DNA of 64,000 nucleotides from Flavobacterium limi (GTDB lineage Bacteria > Bacteroidota > Bacteroidia > Flavobacteriales > Flavobacteriaceae), in the NCBI RefSeq assembly GCF_010645075.1, contig NZ_JAADZV010000013.1:62001-126000 (forward strand), in the 5' to 3' direction. Below the pieces are notes generated by a model, which ran no database searches, was not told the origin of the DNA, and saw only the letters and a program-made list of their open reading frames with translations. The translations under genes were made by a program, and so were the position numbers. This document shows positions 53,965 through 62,127 of the stretch, one piece after another; the stretch's first letter is position 1, and each line of letters begins with the position of its first letter.

Positions 53965-54396
53965 ATGAAGTATGATAGTATCAAAGTTGGGCAATGTATA
54001 AAATCGGTAAGAATTGCGAAAGGACTGACACAAATCCAATTGGCAGAAGCCAGTGGTATAAGTCTGAGATCTATTCAAAGAATTGAAAACGGAGAGGTCG
54101 AAGCACGCAATTACACTTTAACTGTATTACAGGAGAAATTAAATTTTGAACTCAATGATACGCATTTGAAAATTAAAAGTCAATCGCAATACGATGAAAA
54201 AAACGGCATAAAGATCAGCCGAACTAAGAAAATAATATATTCATATTTCGGAGCTGTCGGAATTTTTATTGTTTCAGGCTACTTTCTAACAATGTCTGCT
54301 TCCTTCCCTGAAACAAACTTTGAACTTTACAGTTTCATGATTGCTACAATTGCAGCATACAGTCTTGTACTTCTGTTAGTATGGAAAAACGGCTAA
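53965..54396 (+). CDS. XRE-family HTH regulator with two membrane helices
   Basis: The 143-residue protein begins with a complete XRE/Cro-type DNA-binding domain (about 6-62): IKVGQCIKSVRIAKGLTQIQLAEASGISLRSIQRIENGEVEARNYTLTVL. After a polar linker (about 63-88) there are two hydrophobic segments, YSYFGAVGIFIVSGYFLTMSAS and LYSFMIATIAAYSLVLLLVW. It is thus a membrane-tethered repressor or activator, with very little outside the membrane. The 20-bp palindrome 18 bases before its start is a likely operator. It is divergent from the CPBP gene, and such regulators often sense a peptide or membrane state via a partner. Confidence 0.85.
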   Translation: MKYDSIKVGQCIKSVRIAKGLTQIQLAEASGISLRSIQRIENGEVEARNYTLTVLQEKLNFELNDTHLKIKSQSQYDEKNGIKISRTKKIIYSYFGAVGIFIVSGYFLTMSASFPETNFELYSFMIATIAAYSLVLLLVWKNG

Positions 54397-54517
54397 ATTT
54401 ACTGTTAATATAAAAAACTAAACCTACCTTTAGTTTTGTAACAAAAAGTTAAGGCAGTTTGTTCTAATTGATTAATCGATCACTTCATCTTGTAATCAAG
54501 TAAATTTTTCAAAAAAT

Positions 54518-54569
54518 CCCCAACAGGACATCTAAACCAAATTTACAAAGCCAATGTAAGACACACATC
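54518..54569 (+). repeat. 119-bp repeat, truncated copy F
   Basis: CCCCAACAGGACATCTAAACC and the following inner-stem left arm (AAATTTACAAAGCCAATG) are present, then the sequence departs. Only the first 52 bases of the family remain. To the left, AAAAAGTTAAGGC at about 54443 resembles motifs found left of A, B, C and D. Confidence 0.7.
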
Positions 54570-54663
54570 TTATTAGTTTTTTTGATATAAATAGTCCAAT
54601 TTTTAACTTCAATAGAAAGAAATTACAAATCTTGTTAAAAATTACAGTTTTATCTAAAAAATG

Positions 54664-54671
54664 TATCTTTG
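54664..54671 (+). promoter_or_regulatory. Possible -7 promoter element for the DeoR-type gene
   Basis: TATCTTTG matches TAnnTTTG, with the start codon 20 bases downstream. No convincing -33 TTTG is at the right distance, so it is a partial match only. Confidence 0.4.
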
Positions 54672-54690
54672 CTAAAATATATAATACTCT

Positions 54691-55440
54691 ATGCTCAAAG
54701 AAGAACGTTTCGGCAAGATTCTGGACATACTGCAGAAAAACGGAAGGATACAGTATGATAATACAGCATCTGCATTGAAAGTATCCGAAGATACCATTCG
54801 CAGGGATATTGAAGTGCTTCATAATAACGGACTTCTTTCAAAAGTCCGTGGAGGTGCAATTCCTATTACCAAAAACCCGCTTACATTTACCGACCGTGCA
54901 GCCTTTAAGACTGACAAAAAGGAACTGATTGCACTCAAAGCACAGCAGTTCATTTCTGACGGAGATTCCATCTTCATGGACGCAGGTACCACTAACTGCA
55001 GTATAGTTTCTAAACTCCCTGTAGATATAAATCTCACCATCATTACAAACAATATCGCTCTTGCACCGGTTCTGCATAAACATAAAAATGTTAAACTGGT
55101 AGTGCTTGGAGGATCTTATAACCAGCAAACTCAGGCAACCGAAGGAGTAAAAGCATGCGAGGAAATATCACGCTATGCGGCAGACACATACTTTATGGGC
55201 ACATGCGCCATTGACAGCGAGATCGGAGTAACGGCAACTTTTATAGGAGATGCTGATATTAAGACATCAATGCATAAGCATGCTAAAAAAACCGTTGCCC
55301 TGGCCATTGAAGGAAAATTGAATATGTCAGAAACATACCGTATCTGTCCTATCAAGGAAGTTGCCGTTTTAATTACAGAACTGGCAAGCAGCGACGAGAA
55401 ACTCAATAATTATAGAAATAAAGAAACTAAAATAGTTTAG
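54691..55440 (+). CDS. DeoR/GlpR-family transcriptional regulator
   Basis: The 249-residue protein has the DeoR winged-helix N-terminus, MLKEERFGKILDILQKNGRI, and SEDTIRRDIEVLHNNGLLSKVRGGA. The sugar-isomerase-like effector domain follows, with IFMDAGTTNCSIVSKLP (the phosphate-binding DxGTT), LTIITNNIALAPVL, VKLVVLGGSYNQQTQATEG and YFMGTCAIDSEIGVTA. DeoR proteins repress sugar-catabolic operons and respond to phosphorylated sugars. Its target is not visible; the sugar-permease-like MFS gene 540 bases away is a candidate. Confidence 0.9.
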   Translation: MLKEERFGKILDILQKNGRIQYDNTASALKVSEDTIRRDIEVLHNNGLLSKVRGGAIPITKNPLTFTDRAAFKTDKKELIALKAQQFISDGDSIFMDAGTTNCSIVSKLPVDINLTIITNNIALAPVLHKHKNVKLVVLGGSYNQQTQATEGVKACEEISRYAADTYFMGTCAIDSEIGVTATFIGDADIKTSMHKHAKKTVALAIEGKLNMSETYRICPIKEVAVLITELASSDEKLNNYRNKETKIV

Positions 55441-55449
55441 TGCCTATAA

Positions 55450-55476
55450 AAAATCACGCAGCCTTGTGTGGCTGCG
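55450..55476 (-). terminator. Intrinsic terminator after the VOC gene
   Basis: CGCAGCC-TTGTGT-GGCTGCG at 55457-55476. On the minus strand it is followed by TGATTTTTTATAGG, so it fits the end of the VOC gene; on the plus side no T-run follows. Confidence 0.7.
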
Positions 55477-55545
55477 GCAATCAGGATTACTAACTTAAGC
55501 TGCATTAACTCAAACTTCCATCAAATTAAACCTTTATACGTATGT

Positions 55546-55938
55546 TCATCGACATACGAGTTCTACAATATTCCCATCAGGATCAAGTACTACGCTTTCA
55601 TAGTAACCATCGCCCGTTACTCTGGGTTTACCTATTACCTCATATCCGTCTCTGAACAGCTTATTAGTAAGATTATCAACATTATCTCTGCTTCCAAGAT
55701 CAAATGCAAAATGTGCCAAACCCATAAATCGTTTCGTATAATCCTGTTTTAAGGCTAAAACTTCTGGTCTTTTCATAATTTCCAGCCTCGCGCCGGATTC
55801 AAAACTTAAAAAGTAGGTTTTAAGCCCCGTTTGTGGGTTTACATATTTGTCATTCGAAGAAGCATTAAAATATCTGACATAAAAATCTCTTAATTTCTCA
55901 AGATTCAATGTCCACAGTGCCAAGTGGTCAATTCTCAT
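55546..55938 (-). CDS. VOC (glyoxalase/bleomycin-resistance) family protein
   Basis: The 130-residue protein shows the paired beta-alpha-beta-beta-beta of the VOC fold. It has RIDHLALWTLNLEKLRDFYVRYFNA with the metal-ligand His4, FESGARLEIMKRP, GLAHFAFDLGSRDNVDNL with a second His, and VLDPDGNIVELVCR with the terminal Glu ligand. Metal-dependent lyase or dioxygenase activity is possible, and the substrate cannot be assigned. It is 43 bases upstream-adjacent to the MFS transporter gene on the same strand and may be cotranscribed with it. Confidence 0.85.
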   Translation of the reverse strand: MRIDHLALWTLNLEKLRDFYVRYFNASSNDKYVNPQTGLKTYFLSFESGARLEIMKRPEVLALKQDYTKRFMGLAHFAFDLGSRDNVDNLTNKLFRDGYEVIGKPRVTGDGYYESVVLDPDGNIVELVCR

Positions 55939-55981
55939 AACTTTTTATCAATATAATTAGCAATATTTTAAAATTAAATTT

Positions 55982-57196
55982 TCACAAGTAATCGTTAACT
56001 TGAACTATACTTTGTATATTCTGTCTGGTTTCTCTCCAATATTTTACTGCAAAGAGAACAGCAACCATAAAAAGAAGCCCGGCACAGATTCCAAGGGCTG
56101 TTAGAAGAGAAGATGTGTGAGCAATAACTCCTACGGCAACAGGCCCCATCAGCTGACCTGAATATCCCATTGTGGTGATTGCTGCGACTGCGGTGGATGT
56201 TTTTATATTTTTGAGCCTTCCTGCTTCATTAAAAAATACAGGCACAATATTGGCAGCACCGCAACCTAGCATAAAAAAACCGGCAAGGGACAGAGAAAGA
56301 ACTGGTGAAAAAATTCCCAGCATAAGTCCTGCTCCCGCTACGGCCGCACCTATGGAAACTACTTTAACTGAATTATATTTCTCCACTATGCGGTCTCCAA
56401 ACAAACGCATACCAGCCATTGCCGTTGAGAAAAAGGCATAGCCCAATCCAGACCAGCTTTCATCTAGCCCCTTGTTTTCAAAAAGGAAAAGAGCACTCCA
56501 ATCCAGCATGGCACCTTCTACCATAAAAACAATAAAACAAAGCAGTCCTAAAAAAAGTACCCCTTTCTGTAACCAAGACCATCTCGCTGACACCCCACTG
56601 TGTGCAATCTCCGCATGTGCTTCTGCCTGTTTTTCCATCTCTGGACTGAAAAGGTTCTTATACTGCAGTAGTACTGTTAATACAACAAGTGAAGCAAGGC
56701 ATATTGCAGCATAAAGGGGCTCCAGTCCTGCTTTAATAAGAAGACCTAAACCAAGTGATCCAAAAAGTCCGCCCACGCTGAAAAGTCCATGTAGCGATGA
56801 CATTATAGATCTGCCTGATAAGTTTTGAAGCTGGACACCGCAGGCATTCATTGCCACGTCAATAGTTCCGATTCCTGCACCAAAGAGCAGCAGAACTACC
56901 CCCATAAAAAAAACTCCATCCAAAACGGCTAGCAGCGGCAGTGTTATCGCTATTATCGTAGCTGAGAAACAGATAATTATACGGTTTCCATACTTATGGC
57001 TCAGCATTCCACATACCGGCATCATTGTAATTGCGCCGGTTCCCAGCAATAACAACAGCATTCCAAGTCCTGCATCATCCAATCCCAATCGGATTTTTGC
57101 AAAAGGAACCATCGGGGCCCAGCCCGATAAAGCTAGTCCACAGACAAAAAAAATGCTTCTTATAGCAGTTATTGCTTTTGATACTTTTATATCCAT
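55982..57196 (-). CDS. MFS transporter (YbjJ/FucP-like)
   Basis: The 404-residue protein has about 12 membrane helices. It opens with FVCGLALSGWAPMVPFAKIRLGL and contains VCGMLSHKYGNRIIICFSA. It also has LLLFGAGIGTIDVAMNACGVQL with SSLHGLFSVGGLFGSLG, the pattern of the YbjJ branch near the fucose permeases. The substrate may be a sugar or an exported metabolite. Its promoter (TATATTTG in reverse at 57223-57230) is surrounded by TGCAA repeats. Neighbours are a DeoR regulator and a VOC protein. Confidence 0.88.
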   Translation of the reverse strand: MDIKVSKAITAIRSIFFVCGLALSGWAPMVPFAKIRLGLDDAGLGMLLLLLGTGAITMMPVCGMLSHKYGNRIIICFSATIIAITLPLLAVLDGVFFMGVVLLLFGAGIGTIDVAMNACGVQLQNLSGRSIMSSLHGLFSVGGLFGSLGLGLLIKAGLEPLYAAICLASLVVLTVLLQYKNLFSPEMEKQAEAHAEIAHSGVSARWSWLQKGVLFLGLLCFIVFMVEGAMLDWSALFLFENKGLDESWSGLGYAFFSTAMAGMRLFGDRIVEKYNSVKVVSIGAAVAGAGLMLGIFSPVLSLSLAGFFMLGCGAANIVPVFFNEAGRLKNIKTSTAVAAITTMGYSGQLMGPVAVGVIAHTSSLLTALGICAGLLFMVAVLFAVKYWRETRQNIQSIVQVNDYL

Positions 57197-57215
57197 TTTA
57201 AAAAAATCTAAATTT

Positions 57216-57260
57216 TATATTGCAAATATATGCAATTTTGCAAAATATTGTAAATTTTCA
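57216..57260 (-). promoter_or_regulatory. Promoter and repeated TGCAA sites upstream of the MFS gene
   Basis: On the minus strand TATATTTG (57223-57230) matches the TAnnTTTG -7 element about 27 bases before the start codon. Three TTGCA/TGCAA units and TTTTGCAAAAT surround it, which could form an operator for a dimeric regulator. Confidence 0.45.
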
Positions 57261-57477
57261 GGTTTTTTTAACATCATTCTATTTATCAACTACATCAAAA
57301 AAAATACATTTCCTCAAAGCCAAATTGAGACAATTGAGATATTGACGCACTTTTTTCTTTTCTAAATTATACTTGATACGTTTTTTCATAAAATTTAATG
57401 CTGACTATTTTCATTGATATTGTTTAGGAAATTTTGCTAGAAATTATTCTGGAAATCAAGTAGATTTTTGCATCAAT

Positions 57478-57521
57478 CCCCAACAGGATATCTAAACCGA
57501 ATTCACAGCGTCAATAAAAAT
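57478..57521 (+). repeat. 119-bp repeat, truncated copy G
   Basis: CCCCAACAGGATATCTAAACC followed by AATTCACAGCGTCAAT, then unrelated sequence. The left flank TAGATTTTTGCATCAAT is the same as that of copies C and D. Confidence 0.65.
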
Positions 57522-57882
57522 TCTGCTTAGATTGAAAGAAAACCTCATTTTTCAGCTGTCATTTAAATAAAAGGTTCGAGTTGTATCTGGATGAAAAAAC
57601 AGCTAATTCCAGACCAATAATGATAACTTAAATGGAGAAAAGGAATTAAATGAAAAGCAAAGTTTAGATATAAGAAAAGTTATTCAAAAAAATAAAGATT
57701 TTAATATAATAATAAGTTTTAGAAAAAACTCGTTAACTTTTCGCACAAGAAAAGATGTCCCTTCCTATTTAAACTATTATTAAAAAATCTCGGTATATTT
57801 TTTGTTCTGTTACTGACCACAAAAAATACTCGAATTGATGTTTGTAATAATTACACCCGCCGGGTTCAATCAAACTTTTAAA
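57522..57882. other. Intergenic stretch with a possible ORF relic
   Basis: From about 57612 to 57783 one plus-strand frame is open and reads NDNLNGEKELNEKQSLDIRK, then FNIIISFRKNSLTFRTRKDV to a TAA at 57781. It has no start codon. It may be the tail of a lost gene. Nothing else was recognised. Confidence 0.3.
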
Positions 57883-58263
57883 TTAGTCTGTGATTAATTT
57901 GAATTTTACAGGTTGAAAAAATCTATTGGAATTTTTCTCAAAATAAATTCCATTTTCTTTTTTATCTAATTTTACTTTGTAATTATGAATTAAGGCAGTT
58001 TGTACAATAACATTTACAAAGTAAGTATCTTCAGTTTTATCTGCCTTTGATATATCCTGAATAATTCCATTAATTACAACTGATTTAGGAACAACTGCAG
58101 TGTCATTTAATTTAAAACTAACCACATAGCCTCTTTCACTATTATTGTTATAACTTTTATACGTTTGATTTTTAATATCTAAAAGTTGTCTTGAACAGGA
58201 AAAAAGAAAAAAAAGTCCAAAAGAAAATAACAAAAAGATGGCTTTAGGAATACTATTTTTCAT
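57883..58263 (-). CDS. Small lipoprotein, unknown function
   Basis: Started at 58263 (MKNSIPKAIFLLFSFGLFF), eight codons inside the open frame, the protein is 126 residues. A lipoprotein signal ends LFFLFS-C with the lipidated Cys near residue 23. The mature part has alternating hydrophobic strands (GYVVSFKLNDTAVVPKSVVI, TYFVNVIVQTALIHNYKVKL, NRFFQPVKFKLI) suggestive of a small beta-sandwich. No family is recognised. It is divergent from the S41 peptidase lipoprotein gene with a 55-base gap, so the two probably share a promoter region. Confidence 0.7.
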   Translation of the reverse strand: MKNSIPKAIFLLFSFGLFFLFSCSRQLLDIKNQTYKSYNNNSERGYVVSFKLNDTAVVPKSVVINGIIQDISKADKTEDTYFVNVIVQTALIHNYKVKLDKKENGIYFEKNSNRFFQPVKFKLITD

Positions 58264-58318
58264 ATTTTTAGCGTTTTGCACCCACAAACTTAACTTAAAT
58301 TAAACGATTGAAAAAATA

Positions 58319-59824
58319 ATGAAATTAAAATATATTGTTAAAACATTACTTGTAGGATTGTTTTTTACAGCTTGCAGTAAGGATTCTGATTCTGACACTA
58401 ATGAACCCACAACTACCAAGCCTGACGAAATTAACAACTTTGTTTGGAAAGCTATGAATTCCTGGTATTACTGGCAATCCAATGTTTCCAATTTGTCTGA
58501 CGGCAAAATCACTTCTACCGTTGCATATAACAATTTAATCAACGGAAAAACTCCCGATGCGCTTTTTTATTCACTTCTATATCAAAGAGGAATAGTTGAT
58601 AGATTCTCTTGGATTGAGAACAATAATGACATAGTGCAGGTTTCAAAAATTGCAGAGGTTGAAAAAAAAGGCGGATTTAATTATGCAATTTATCCTAAAG
58701 ATGCATCCAATACAAATATGGTGGCCTTAGTTAACTACATTGTACCTGGCTCACCAGCAGCTTTGGCGGGATTAAAAAGAGGGGACGTTATTACAAAAAT
58801 AAATGGAAGCCAGCTTACTTCAAGTAATTATAACCAACTAGAAAACACACAACTCAACATTACTCTTGCAGCAAGCGTGCAATTTACAAACAGTAGTATG
58901 ATTACAACAGACAAAGCAGGAACTGTAACTGTAACAAAAGCTGATATTGATGAAAACCCGATTGCTTATTATGAAAAGAAAGTATATGGAGGAAAGAACA
59001 TTGGCTATTTGGTGTTTAATGGTTTTAAGTCAGATTATAATGATGAACTAAATTTGACTTTCGCTAAAATGCAATCGGATGGAATTAACGAATTGGTTTT
59101 AGATTTAAGATACAATGGAGGCGGCTCATTAGAAACGGCAGTCGCTCTGGCGCAAATGATTAACGGTAATTTTACTAATAAACCATATATTTACTTAGAC
59201 TTCAATAATAAACACAATAGTGAAGATGGTTATAAAAATCTTTCTGACAAAGTAAAATTTTTCAACTTAGTTGATAATGAACCAACTTTTCAGAAAGAAG
59301 AAAATATAAACAGCCTTGTTTTGACAAAAATATATGTGCTGGTAAGTTTTCAAACCGCTTCTGCGAGTGAGCTTACAATACAATGCCTAAAAAAATACAT
59401 TAGTGTAGTAACAATAGGTGAAGAAACAGTTGGCAAATTTGTAGGCTCTAATACACTGTATGATTCTCCTGCTTATGACTATGTGTCCTATGCCAATCGA
59501 AGCACCAAACACAAATGGCAATTGCAGCCCATTACATTTTCATATTATAACAAAGATAAAGATGCAAATCCAGCGAAAATTACACCTGATCACGAAATTA
59601 ATCCATATAGCATTTTCTTAAATCTGGTTGAATTTGGAAACATAAAAGATCCTTATTTGAATAAAGCCCTCGAATTAATTACAGGCCAAACTATGCGAAC
59701 TGCAGCAAAAAGCACCAGTCCTTCTTTTTCATTAAAAATTAACAATCTTGCTGCATTCAACCCTACAAATACTGCAAAAGGTTTATATATAGAGGATTTT
59801 AAAGGTTTGAAAAATAATAAATAG
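58319..59824 (+). CDS. S41 family peptidase lipoprotein with PDZ domain
   Basis: The 501-residue protein starts with a lipoprotein signal (KTLLVGLFFTA-C, Cys19) and an Asp/Ser/Thr-rich linker. A helical segment (INNFVWKAMNSWYYWQSNV) is typical of Bacteroidota S41 lipoproteins. A PDZ domain (YIVPGSPAALAGLKRGDVITKING) and the S41 domain follow: ELVLDLRYNGGGSLETAVALAQM, then VLVSFQTASASELTIQCLKKY with catalytic Ser, and VVTIGEETVGKFVGS. It is a periplasmic or surface tail-specific protease. It is the second S41 protein in the window and differs from the one at 50309 in having a lipid anchor and a PDZ domain. Confidence 0.9.
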   Translation: MKLKYIVKTLLVGLFFTACSKDSDSDTNEPTTTKPDEINNFVWKAMNSWYYWQSNVSNLSDGKITSTVAYNNLINGKTPDALFYSLLYQRGIVDRFSWIENNNDIVQVSKIAEVEKKGGFNYAIYPKDASNTNMVALVNYIVPGSPAALAGLKRGDVITKINGSQLTSSNYNQLENTQLNITLAASVQFTNSSMITTDKAGTVTVTKADIDENPIAYYEKKVYGGKNIGYLVFNGFKSDYNDELNLTFAKMQSDGINELVLDLRYNGGGSLETAVALAQMINGNFTNKPYIYLDFNNKHNSEDGYKNLSDKVKFFNLVDNEPTFQKEENINSLVLTKIYVLVSFQTASASELTIQCLKKYISVVTIGEETVGKFVGSNTLYDSPAYDYVSYANRSTKHKWQLQPITFSYYNKDKDANPAKITPDHEINPYSIFLNLVEFGNIKDPYLNKALELITGQTMRTAAKSTSPSFSLKINNLAAFNPTNTAKGLYIEDFKGLKNNK

Positions 59825-59891
59825 CAGCAAAAAAACATCTTTTTATAACTCGAATAAATCAATTAAAAAACAAAAATCAAGAGTTTTATTT

Positions 59892-60060
59892 TTATTGCAA
59901 AATCGTTGCTGTCCAGTTTGACTGTTCAATCTTAAATGTAAAAATGTATTCTTTTTTACATTTTTTATAATTTTCATTGCTCCAGGTCCCGGTAAATTGG
60001 TATGCTGTGAATATAAATTTAATGAAATTAATAACAGTATTAGAAAAAAAAAACTCTCAT
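59892..60060 (-). pseudogene. Frameshifted gene for a small secreted protein
   Basis: The minus-strand ATG at 60060 gives MRVFFF and then a stop. One extra T in the ten-T run would continue it as LILLLISLNLYSQ, a good signal peptide. A second frame change near 60015 leads into TAYQFTGTWSNENYKKCKKE and EYIFTFKIEQSNWTATILQ, ending at 59892. The FTGTWSN...YIFTFKI pattern looks like a small lipocalin-type or DUF beta-barrel. Either a recent pseudogene or two sequence errors in homopolymers. It fills the gap between the S41 gene and NDH-2. Confidence 0.55.
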
Positions 60061-60130
60061 AAATAATTTTTGTTCCAATATAAAATAAAACTTTTAAGAG
60101 TTCTCATTGTCAAAAATTTTTGCATAAAAA

Positions 60131-60160
60131 AAAAAACCGGATTTAAAATCCGGTTTTTTT
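60131..60160. terminator. Intrinsic terminator at the end of the NDH-2 gene
   Basis: AAAACCGGATTT/AAATCCGGTTTT hairpin at about 60133-60158 with an A-run on the left and a T-run on the right. It ends at the stop codon of the minus-strand gene. Confidence 0.8.
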
Positions 60161-61421
60161 AAACTTGTTTTTTGTCTGGCCTGATTATCATTCTAAGAGA
60201 TTGATCTCTTGCAAAATAAGCAACCATCCAGTTGTAAAATGTATTTAAACGATTTCTATAAGTAATCAGCGAAATTAAATGAACAAATAGCCAAATAAAC
60301 CAGGCAAAAAATCCTTTGAAATGCCATTTCGGATTTGGTAAATCAACTACAGCTTTATTTTTTCCTATAATTGCCATTGAGCCTTTGTCGTTGTAAATAA
60401 ATGGCTTAAGTGGTTTGTTTTGAAGTGTGGCTTTAAAATTTTTAGCAAGGTTTATTCCTTGTTGTATAGCTACCTGAGCTACCTGAGGATGGCCATCGGG
60501 AAAGCTTTTATCAGTAGTCAAAATAGCAGTATCACCAATAGCATATATGTTTTCTGTAGCATTCACTTTATTAAAAGCATCAGTTGCCATTCTTCTTCCA
60601 CGACCGTAACTTTCGGCAGGCATTCCCTCAAATATTTTTGCTGTAACACCTGCAGCCCATATTAAATTTTTGGTTTTAATTGTTTCTCCATTTTCAAAAT
60701 ATACGGTGTCATCTACATAATCTGTTACTTTGCTGTTTAGTTTAACAACAACACCTAATTTTGTAAGCGCATCTAAAGTATCTTTTTGAGAAGCTTCACT
60801 CATTGGCGCCAGCAATGCATCTCCTCCATCAACTAAATAAACATTACTTGCGGTAGTGTCCAATTCAGGATATTCTTTTAGTAAAATGTTTTTTCGCATT
60901 TCTGCAAACATACCTGAAACCTCTACTCCTGTTGGTCCCCCACCGGCTACAACAATAGTTAGCAGTTTACGACGTTTACGGATTTCCTTGCAAATTGCTG
61001 CTTTTTCCAGATTCTTAAGCAAAGTATTTCGCATTACAATGGCGTCATTCAAAGTTTTCATCGGAATGGCATTTTTCATCACGTTTTCCATGCCAAAATA
61101 ACTGGTTTCAGCACCTGTAGCAAAAACCAAATGGTCATATGATAATTCGCCATTACTCAAAATTACTTTATTTTCGGCTGGAACAACTGATAATAATTCT
61201 CCTAAACGAAACTGAAGATTTTTTTTCCCGGCAAAAAACTTCCTAAATGGATAACTGATACTTGAAGGCTCTAAAAAAGCGGTAGCAACCTGATATATGA
61301 GTGGTGGAAAAAAATTGTAATTATTTTTGTCTACAAGCGTAACTTGTATTTGAGGATGATTTAGAAGTTCTTTCGCAAGATTTAATCCTGCGAAACCACC
61401 TCCAATGATGACTATATTCAT
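60159..61421 (-). CDS. Type II NADH dehydrogenase (NDH-2-like NAD(P)/FAD oxidoreductase)
   Basis: The 420-residue flavoprotein starts MNIVIIGGGFAGLNLAKELL, the FAD-binding motif, and has NNYNFFPPLIYQVATAFLEPSSISYPFRK. The second nucleotide-binding site is LLTIVVAGGGPTGVEVSGMFAEM for NADH, and ENIYAIGDTAIL and HPQVAQVAIQQG are the conserved FAD contacts. The C-terminus contains FFAWFIWLFVHLISLITYRNR, the membrane-anchoring helix seen in NDH-2 enzymes. It passes electrons from NADH to quinone without pumping protons. It is monocistronic, with a terminator at its stop. Confidence 0.92.
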   Translation of the reverse strand: MNIVIIGGGFAGLNLAKELLNHPQIQVTLVDKNNYNFFPPLIYQVATAFLEPSSISYPFRKFFAGKKNLQFRLGELLSVVPAENKVILSNGELSYDHLVFATGAETSYFGMENVMKNAIPMKTLNDAIVMRNTLLKNLEKAAICKEIRKRRKLLTIVVAGGGPTGVEVSGMFAEMRKNILLKEYPELDTTASNVYLVDGGDALLAPMSEASQKDTLDALTKLGVVVKLNSKVTDYVDDTVYFENGETIKTKNLIWAAGVTAKIFEGMPAESYGRGRRMATDAFNKVNATENIYAIGDTAILTTDKSFPDGHPQVAQVAIQQGINLAKNFKATLQNKPLKPFIYNDKGSMAIIGKNKAVVDLPNPKWHFKGFFAWFIWLFVHLISLITYRNRLNTFYNWMVAYFARDQSLRMIIRPDKKQV

Positions 61422-61574
61422 AATATATTGTATTTAAGACTTTTGTGTAAAAACTATTCTGTTTGCATTACTTTATAAATTTAACACTAATAATTTCAAG
61501 TACAAACTCATCCTTAAATTTATTTTTAAAAATTATGCAAACCTATTGTTAATTCCTTTCTGTAAATTCCAATA

Positions 61575-62099
61575 TTAATAAGACAAATTCAGTTTCATCA
61601 TGATATCTGTCTGTTCGTCATTTCCCAATTTAAAAATATGTTTGTCAAATTCCACGAAGCCATTTTTTTTGTAAAACCGTATTGCTTTTAGATTTTCTTC
61701 CCATACGCCCAGCCATATGTATTCTGATTTTTGTTGTTTTGCTCTCTCTATAGCTTTTTCGTGTAGTAATTGCCCCACACTTTTTCCATGAAATTCTTTT
61801 AAGAGGTAAATGCGTTCAATTTCCAGAGCATTGCCGTCTTTTAATTCAGTTTGTGCTTCTCCGAAGTTTATTTTTAAATAACCGATTGGCTTATTTTCCA
61901 AAATTGCAAAATAGAATTCCGAATTTTTATGTGTAAGTTCTGCTGTTAGTTTTTCGTTAGAAAATCCTTTTTCAAGATAACTTTTCATGTTTTCTTCAGA
62001 ATTTGATTCTGAAAATGTTTCCTGAAAAGTCTGTCTGCTTATTTCCTGTAATTGATTAATTTCTTTAAGTGAGATTTTTTTTATTTCTATATTACTCAT
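61575..62099 (-). CDS. GNAT family N-acetyltransferase
   Basis: The 174-residue protein begins MSNIEIKKISLKEINQLQEIS and has the acetyl-CoA-binding segment ALEIERIYLLKEFHGKSVGQLLHEKAIERAKQQ (the Q/R-x-x-G-x-G/A loop). It continues EYIWLGVWEENLKAIRFYKKNGFVEFDKHIFKLG. This is a complete GNAT fold; the substrate is unknown. It lies 29 bases downstream of the DEAD-box helicase gene on the same strand and is probably cotranscribed. Confidence 0.9.
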   Translation of the reverse strand: MSNIEIKKISLKEINQLQEISRQTFQETFSESNSEENMKSYLEKGFSNEKLTAELTHKNSEFYFAILENKPIGYLKINFGEAQTELKDGNALEIERIYLLKEFHGKSVGQLLHEKAIERAKQQKSEYIWLGVWEENLKAIRFYKKNGFVEFDKHIFKLGNDEQTDIMMKLNLSY

Positions 62100-62127
62100 C
62101 TTGACTGTTTAAAAAATGATGAAAAAT

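Noticed and set aside
30936..57521. CRISPR array
   Set aside because: Repeats are about 119 bp, separated by hundreds to thousands of bases, and have no regular spacers or cas genes.
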